The notes under the pieces are model-generated. The model ran no database searches. It saw only the letters and a program-made list of their open reading frames with translations, and was not told the origin of the DNA. From Methanothrix sp. (lineage in GTDB: Archaea > Halobacteriota > Methanosarcinia > Methanotrichales > Methanotrichaceae), in assembly GCA_028688535.1 (NCBI GenBank), contig JAQTXY010000049.1, positions 1 to 9,315 on the forward strand: a stretch of DNA of 9,315 bases, in the 5' to 3' direction. Positions 5,489-9,315 of the stretch are shown in pieces. Within the stretch, counting starts at the first letter, position 1, and each line of letters opens with the position of its first letter. A program made the position numbers and the translations under genes.

Positions 5489-5563
5489 GGGCCTGTAGCT
5501 CAGTCCGGTTAGAGCGCTCGGCTCATAACCGAGTGGTCGCCGGTTCAAATCCGGCCAGGCCCA
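5489..5563 (+). tRNA. tRNA with CAT anticodon, probably tRNA-Ile2
   Basis: A 75-base cloverleaf: GGGCCTG/CAGGCCC, GCTC/GAGC, CTCGG-CTCATAA-CCGAG, GCCGG-TTCAAAT-CCGGC, discriminator A. The G1-C72 start excludes the archaeal initiator, which begins A1-U72. The GGGCC acceptor and the CTCGG/CCGAG anticodon stem resemble archaeal tRNA-Ile(GAT) more than elongator Met, so the C34 is probably converted to agmatidine by TiaS to read AUA. Elongator Met remains possible. It starts 10 bases after tRNA-Asn, too close for its own upstream promoter, so the two are likely one transcript. Confidence 0.75.
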
Positions 5564-5575
5564 TGCGGCCAAATT

Positions 5576-6277
5576 TTACGGATCTGCGGTTGACAAAACC
5601 TCATAGCGCAGCCATACAACATCGCCTTTTAGCTGCTCTATCTGCATGAGCTTAAGAGAGATCACATTTTTCTGGCTATCCGGCTGATCCACAGCAGCAG
5701 CCAGGCCGGGAGCAACGAAGATGCCACCCTGCTTTTCGCCGCCGACGAGGCTGGGATAGATGAGCAGGCTCATCTCGGCCACCAGGCCCTGGCGAAGAAG
5801 AAGACCGTGCAGGGTGCCTCCTGCATCCACGCGCACCACCTTAACGCCGTAGCGAGAGTTCATCTCCTGCAAAGCAGCCCGCAGGTCAACGTGATCCTCT
5901 CCAGCGATGATGCAGTCGATGTGCCTCTCTTTGAGATAATGCAGATACTCCTGGGGTGTGGACTGGGAGCACAGAGCCACAAAGCCGCGCCAGTAGGGCA
6001 GGCTTCGCAGATAATGCCAGGTGCGTATCCGTCCCCGGCTGTCGGGCACAGCAAGCAGGGGACGCCGATCGTTGGGATCAATCGAGGGCGGTAGAAGGGC
6101 GCTCTCATCCTCAGGAGGAGCTTCGCTCGCGGCCTTTAGAAATGTGTCCGATCCGGCAAGTGTTGCATCCTCCTTCCAGGTAGCGACCAGCTCATAGTAT
6201 TGGTATAGATCTATAGGAAAGCCGTCTATTCTACCATCCAGGCTGACGGCGTTATGCAGAATTACTCTGGGTAGCAT
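5576..6277 (-). CDS. RibD C-terminal/DHFR-fold NAD(P)H-dependent reductase
   Basis: The 233-residue cytoplasmic protein shows the RibD_C pattern: VILHNAVSLDGRIDGF (5-20), LAGSDTF (40-46), DCIIAGEDHVDLRAAL (121-136), RYGVKVVRVDAGGTLHGLLL (142-161) with the nucleotide-binding GG, and a closing block with E168, YPSLVGG (174-180). In archaea the classic member reduces 2,5-diamino-6-ribosylamino-pyrimidinone phosphate in riboflavin and F420 precursor synthesis. This protein resembles that family in order of motifs but not closely enough to assign the substrate. Start ATG 6277 has an ideal site, GGAGGA four bases before it. Its stop lies 13 bases from the end of the convergent CAU tRNA. The upstream gene ends immediately before the ribosome site, so the pair were probably an operon. 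Confidence 0.8.
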   Translation of the reverse strand: MLPRVILHNAVSLDGRIDGFPIDLYQYYELVATWKEDATLAGSDTFLKAASEAPPEDESALLPPSIDPNDRRPLLAVPDSRGRIRTWHYLRSLPYWRGFVALCSQSTPQEYLHYLKERHIDCIIAGEDHVDLRAALQEMNSRYGVKVVRVDAGGTLHGLLLRQGLVAEMSLLIYPSLVGGEKQGGIFVAPGLAAAVDQPDSQKNVISLKLMQIEQLKGDVVWLRYEVLSTADP

Positions 6278-6286
6278 GAATCCTCC

Positions 6287-6518
6287 TCAGTTGCTCTTTG
6301 ATTTGATCTTTTCTTCAATTTTTTCCCTCCATGCAAAAGAGCCGCCTTCGCCAATCGAAGGACCTCTCTCCCAAAATGACCAGCACGGCGGAAAGGGCAA
6401 TCTTTCTTTCTGCGGAGAGAGAGGAGAAGGGCACGAGCAGCAAGCATCCGTAAAAGGTGAAGGATGCAGCGACCAGAGCCATGCAGAGCCATCTCTTCAG
6501 GGGAAAGATCTTTTGCAT
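6287..6518 (-). pseudogene. small two-helix membrane protein (transporter-suffix-domain-like), frameshifted
   Basis: From ATG 6518 the frame reads MQKIFPLKRWLCMALVAASF then YGCLLLVPFSSLSAERKIAL and SAVLVILGERSF, giving two hydrophobic helices (about 9-31 and 38-51) with the VPF...L.LGE.SF pattern of small proteins called transporter suffix domains. After F54 the frame turns into an arginine-rich run ending at 6315. Shifting frame at 6356 instead gives IGEGGSFAWREKIEEKIKSK, then SN and TGA at 6289-6287, exactly abutting the GGAGGA of the next gene. Family members typically have SFWIG here, so the TTCGATT at this point looks like TTCTGGATT with two bases lost. The restored protein would be about 77 residues. 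A sequencing error is the alternative to a real lesion. Confidence 0.55.
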
Positions 6519-6520
6519 TA

Positions 6521-6691
6521 TTAAGCGGAAATAACTGTATTGTAAAGAAGATGGCGATTACCAGGCCAATGCCATTCTCCCTGCCCTTTCCCCAGGGGCG
6601 GAGCCGCTGGTGCAGGATGGCGTTCTGCAGATAAATGCTCGCCTGCACCAGTTGGGCGAGAGGAAACAATCAAATAGATCTGCGAAGACAT
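6521..6691 (-). pseudogene. possible remains of a second small membrane-protein gene
   Basis: No single intact frame covers this stretch, but its middle (6669-6530) translates on the minus strand to ASIYLQNAILHQRL and ENGIGLVIAIFFTIQLFP with G/C-rich third positions, i.e. coding-like with a hydrophobic segment. The frame is blocked by TGA near 6672. The ATG at 6691 (MSSQIYLIVSS) and the TAATAATG junction with the next gene lie in another frame, so at least two lesions are needed. I do not recognise the family. It may instead be an ordinary spacer with chance coding character. Confidence 0.25.
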
Positions 6692-6701
6692 TATAGGTAT
6701 C

Positions 6702-7187
6702 ATGAAGCTGAAAGTCAAGATCGCCGGCTCAAGAGTGCATGATGTAGGATATCGCGTATTCCTGCTGAAACATGCCATGAACCTGGGCCTGCCGGGGCTC
6801 TCTACCTACAACTGGGAAGAGAACGACCAACAAGAGGTCATTTCTCTCGTGGAAGGAGATGAAGCCAGAATCACGGCATTCTTGCAGACGGTTGAGAAGA
6901 ATAAACCGGAGCAGGCCGAGATTTCTAAAGTGACTTTTGAGGATTATGGCGGAGAGGTAGGCCGAACCAGTGAAGTTGCCATGCTTTGCTCTTTCGTCCA
7001 ACTGGATAAGGTGATCCCGCTTCTTCTGGATATGAGGGATGATCTTAAAGCGGTGCGAAAAACCACAGACGCAACGCTAAGCGAAATTAAAGGAATGAGA
7101 GAAGACATCCAGCCGGGATATGCGATGCAATTTCGGCAAATGCAGGCGGATGTCCAAGTCATAAAGGATCGACTTGGAATAGTCTGA
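6702..7187 (+). CDS. acylphosphatase-domain protein with coiled-coil C-terminus
   Basis: The 161-residue product opens with an acylphosphatase fold (about 1-88): KVKIAGSRVHDVGYRVFLLK carries the phosphate-binding loop with the catalytic arginine R18, and LGLPGLSTYNWEE provides the likely catalytic asparagine N37, followed by EVISLVEGDEARITAFL. Acylphosphatases of 90-100 residues hydrolyse carboxyl-phosphate mixed anhydrides. Here the loop differs from the usual GxVQGVGFR, and about 70 residues are added: a link with C96, then a predicted amphipathic coiled coil (about 100-157, VIPLLLDMRDDLKAV ... QMQADVQVIKDRLGIV). The tail suggests oligomerisation or a partner protein. Activity is plausible but unproven. 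Only a weak AGGT precedes the ATG; an AT-rich segment near 6670 could be its TATA box, implying a short or absent leader. Confidence 0.75.
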   Translation: MKLKVKIAGSRVHDVGYRVFLLKHAMNLGLPGLSTYNWEENDQQEVISLVEGDEARITAFLQTVEKNKPEQAEISKVTFEDYGGEVGRTSEVAMLCSFVQLDKVIPLLLDMRDDLKAVRKTTDATLSEIKGMREDIQPGYAMQFRQMQADVQVIKDRLGIV

Positions 7188-7189
7188 AG

Positions 7190-7424
7190 CTATTGAAAAA
7201 TGGTGCACAGCGCTGTTCTGAAGCTAAGGCCACGTTTTTTATGCGATAATAATGGCATTTTTAGTTCACCTGCCTGACTATGGAGCTTGAGGGCCTCAGC
7301 CTCTGCCCCGCACTTGCAGTCAAGGCGTCTCCATGAGTACATCTTCACCGGTAATTTTTTCTCAGAATCGACCGTAGATCTTATGCGCCTGCTCAATAGT
7401 CGTGATCTCCAGGATCTTAACCAT
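7190..7424 (-). pseudogene. broken small gene with a CxC motif, unrecognised
   Basis: An ATG at 7424 reads MVKILEITTIEQAHKIYGRF and then meets TGA at 7364-7362. Past the stop the same frame continues EKITGEDVLMETP before another stop near 7322, and the neighbouring frame (open from about 7393 to 7190) carries WRRLDCKCGAEAEALKLHSQ and onward. Both segments look protein-like, as if one gene of about 75 residues had acquired an in-frame stop and a frameshift near 7325. The region begins 40 bases behind the topoisomerase stop on the same strand, with AAGGGG upstream. I cannot name the family. A chance arrangement is possible. Confidence 0.3.
7235..7262 (+). terminator. T-tracts behind the acylphosphatase gene
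   Basis: CGTTTTTTATG (six T at 7235-7240) and CATTTTTAG (five T at 7258-7262) lie about 50 and 75 bases after the stop codon and suit archaeal T-tract termination. They fall within the possible broken gene on the other strand. Confidence 0.4.
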
Positions 7425-7464
7425 ATAATAGATGTTTCCCCTTAATTTTATCTGATAAATGGAT

Positions 7465-9315
7465 TTAGCTCATAGCCCCGGCGGCTTCTTGCCAGGCCAA
7501 GATCTTCTTGGGGCTGATGCCTGTCATCTTCGCCAGGCTGCCTGCCTTGGCCTGGGCCAAATCTGTAGCAGTTTTAATGCCTGCCAGAGCCAGCTTCTCC
7601 AGGGTCTTGGGGCCTATTCCCGGCACATCCACCAGGCCGTTGCCATTTGCCTGAGCTTCTGTCGTTGCCTTTTTCTTGGTTGTTGCCGCTTTCCTGGTCT
7701 TCGTCTTGCTTTCTTCTGCAGTCTTGGCAGGGTCCGCCTTTTCCTGAGCCTTCTTGGCCTGCCACTCCAGGAAGTTGCAGTGCGGACATCCCAGATCCCA
7801 GGGCCTCTTGCCCTTGTTGATAATACGGATGTGCAGCATGCCATGCTCCTCACACTGCTTGTCGGTTACGACTACTGTTCCGAACCTGGGTAGAGGCAGA
7901 GTAAACCGGCATTCCGGATATCCTGAGCAGCCGATGAAACGAGTGCCACGATGGCCGCGCCTGATTATGAGGTCGGATTTGCACTTTTGACAGGTTCCCA
8001 CAATCTTGTCAGTGCGCAGGCCATCTTTGAGCGACTGGCCGATTCCCTCCTGGTTAGTGGTCAGCTCATCGAAGACCGAGGTAAGCATGACCCGTGATTT
8101 CTCGAGTACCTCATCCTCCTTGATATTGCGCTCGGAGATGAGGTTCATATCGTTCTCCAGAGTCTGGGTCATCTCCGGCTTGGTGATGGTGGGAGCATAC
8201 TTCTCCAGCGTATCCACCACGGCATAAGCAGTATTAGTGGGACGCATGGGATTGCCCTGCACATAAGCGCGGGCATAGAGTTTGCTGATAATATCGTGCC
8301 TGGTGGACTTGGTTCCCAGCCCCAGTTCATCCATGAGCTTGATGAGCTTGCCCTGGCCGAAGCGAGCCGGAGGCTGCGTCTCTTTAGCTTCGACGCTGTG
8401 GCCCAGCACCCTCAGCCGCTCGCCTTCCTTAAGCTCCGGCAGGATATGCTCCTCGGCCTTGCTGTAAGGATAATAGTATCTCCAGCCCGGCTGCACCAGG
8501 CGTGCTCCATTGGCTCGGAAGGGCTCGGGTCCAATATCCACCTTGAGACTGGTGGCATCCCAAACGCATGGCTCGGCCAGGGTGGCAAAGAAGCGGCGCA
8601 CTACCAGCTCATAAATGCGCCATTGATCCTCCTTGAGCTCGCCTTTCTCCACAGGAGCAGTGGGGTAGATGGGCGGATGGTCGGTTGTGGACCTTTTGCC
8701 GCGCGTGGGCACCATCTTTCCTTTGAGCAGCCGCTGTGCTTCGCCGGAGAAAGCGCTGTTTAAGAAAAGCCGGGTTAGAGCCACCAGATCAATGGATGGC
8801 GGATAAACAGTATTGTCCGTTCTGGGATAGGAGATGAAACCATTGACGTAGAGCCATTCGGCTAAACGCATGGCATTGGCGGCAGAAAAGCCTATACCGC
8901 TGGCGGCAGAGATGAAGCTAGTGGTGTCAAAGGGAGCCGGCGGCTTATCAATACGTGGCTTTGTCTCGATAGACCTGATTATGCCCACCGGGCCGAGGCG
9001 AGCTATTATCTCGTCAACCTCAGCTTTCTCCCAGATGCGCCCCTTGGCATGCTGCACACGAAGCTCTTTCTCCAGATCCGCATAGATCTCCCAGTAGGCC
9101 TTGGGAACAAATGACAAAATCTCTCGCTCTCTATCTACGATGAGGGCCAGGGTGGGCGATTGAACTCGGCCTACGGAAAGAAACTCTTTGCCAAGCCGCC
9201 CGGAGGTGAGGGAGATATATCTGGTAAGAGCCGCACCCCAAACCAAATCTATGATCTGCCTGGCCTCGCCTGAGGCAGCCAGGTCAAAGTCAACCTTTCC
9301 AGAGTCTTTGAAGGC
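7465..9315 (-). CDS. topA: DNA topoisomerase I (type IA), C-terminal part, N-terminus beyond right edge
   Basis: About 616 codons are present and the frame stays open to the window edge, so the Toprim domain and start are missing; the Met at 9246 is internal. Visible are SVGRVQSPTLALIVDRE (9174-9124), the active-site segment GFISYPRTDNTVYPP with the DNA-attacking tyrosine at 8829-8827, STTDHPPIYPT (about 8690-8656), and GLGTKSTRHDII. Then come two zinc modules: C-x2-C ... GCSGYPEC, and C-x2-H ... CPHC. A lysine/alanine/threonine-rich linker follows, and finally a helix-hairpin-helix domain (VDVPGIGPKTLEKLALAGIK). The enzyme relaxes negative supercoils by breaking one strand. The C-terminal HhH plus charged linker matches archaeal variants. 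The stop is TAA at 7467-7465. Confidence 0.95.
   Translation of the reverse strand, partial: AFKDSGKVDFDLAASGEARQIIDLVWGAALTRYISLTSGRLGKEFLSVGRVQSPTLALIVDREREILSFVPKAYWEIYADLEKELRVQHAKGRIWEKAEVDEIIARLGPVGIIRSIETKPRIDKPPAPFDTTSFISAASGIGFSAANAMRLAEWLYVNGFISYPRTDNTVYPPSIDLVALTRLFLNSAFSGEAQRLLKGKMVPTRGKRSTTDHPPIYPTAPVEKGELKEDQWRIYELVVRRFFATLAEPCVWDATSLKVDIGPEPFRANGARLVQPGWRYYYPYSKAEEHILPELKEGERLRVLGHSVEAKETQPPARFGQGKLIKLMDELGLGTKSTRHDIISKLYARAYVQGNPMRPTNTAYAVVDTLEKYAPTITKPEMTQTLENDMNLISERNIKEDEVLEKSRVMLTSVFDELTTNQEGIGQSLKDGLRTDKIVGTCQKCKSDLIIRRGHRGTRFIGCSGYPECRFTLPLPRFGTVVVTDKQCEEHGMLHIRIINKGKRPWDLGCPHCNFLEWQAKKAQEKADPAKTAEESKTKTRKAATTKKKATTEAQANGNGLVDVPGIGPKTLEKLALAGIKTATDLAQAKAGSLAKMTGISPKKILAWQEAAGAMS

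Noticed and set aside
5489..5563. Initiator tRNA-Met
   Set aside because: It has a G1-C72 pair and lacks the three G-C pairs at the base of the anticodon stem typical of initiators.
6262..6669. 135-codon minus-strand open frame treated as one protein
   Set aside because: It starts at TTG, its first part and last part resemble pieces of different small proteins, and it overlaps the better-supported small membrane protein start and the reductase start. It is more likely a join of relics in chance frame.
7459..8763. Long plus-strand frames opposite topA
   Set aside because: They are antisense to conserved zinc-finger and catalytic parts of topoisomerase I, and their low-complexity Cys/Leu/Ser composition reflects the complement of codon bias.
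1..9315. CRISPR array, insertion sequence or integrase with att sites
   Set aside because: No spaced direct repeats, transposase or recombinase frames, or tRNA-end duplications were seen on either strand.

Overview
The window most likely comes from a methanogenic archaeon of the Methanosarcinales/Methanotrichales side, with a Methanothrix (Methanosaeta)-like genome the best guess. The clearly archaeal signals are a Pelota gene, a tRNA-Asn carrying a small bulge-helix-bulge intron, a TtuA/NcsA-type (TIGR00269) protein, a CDP-alcohol phosphatidyltransferase of the archaetidylinositol-phosphate-synthase type, BRE/TATA promoters and T-tract terminators. The genus is an inference from protein style and moderate G+C, not a demonstrated fact.

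Layout. Positions 1-760 (minus strand) are a small gene graveyard: the C-terminal piece of an Eco57I-like restriction-modification methylase that has lost its N-terminus, a RelE-like toxin with an odd C-terminus, and a 23-codon scrap where an antitoxin would be expected. Positions 761-3062 (minus) form a compact operon: an Lrp/AsnC regulator, then a class I aminotransferase (ATGA overlap), then the phosphatidyltransferase. The regulator diverges from a tiny zinc-ribbon gene (3176-3292, plus). Their promoters almost overlap, and a perfect 15-bp palindrome sits at the predicted start of the regulator's transcript. Positions 3384-5330 (minus) hold pelota, a TtuA-like protein that has lost its catalytic motifs, and tRNA-Thr(TGT).

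Positions 5388-5563 (plus) hold tRNA-Asn(GTT), with an 18-nt intron, and a CAU-anticodon tRNA (probably Ile2). Facing them is a RibD-C/DHFR-type reductase gene (5576-6277), preceded by a frameshifted small membrane protein (6287-6518) and a further stretch of apparently broken coding sequence (6521-6691). An acylphosphatase-domain protein with a coiled-coil tail follows on the plus strand (6702-7187). The right end (7465-9315, minus) is the C-terminal two thirds of DNA topoisomerase I, with a broken small gene just behind it (7190-7424).

Together the intact genes cover RNA surveillance and tRNAs, DNA topology, ether-lipid headgroup synthesis, amino-acid transamination with its likely regulator, and a flavin/deazaflavin-type reductase. 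I did not find a convincing new multi-gene system. The most noteworthy observations are the TtuA-like pseudoenzyme beside pelota, the palindromic operator in the divergent regulator promoter, and the cluster of small decayed genes.
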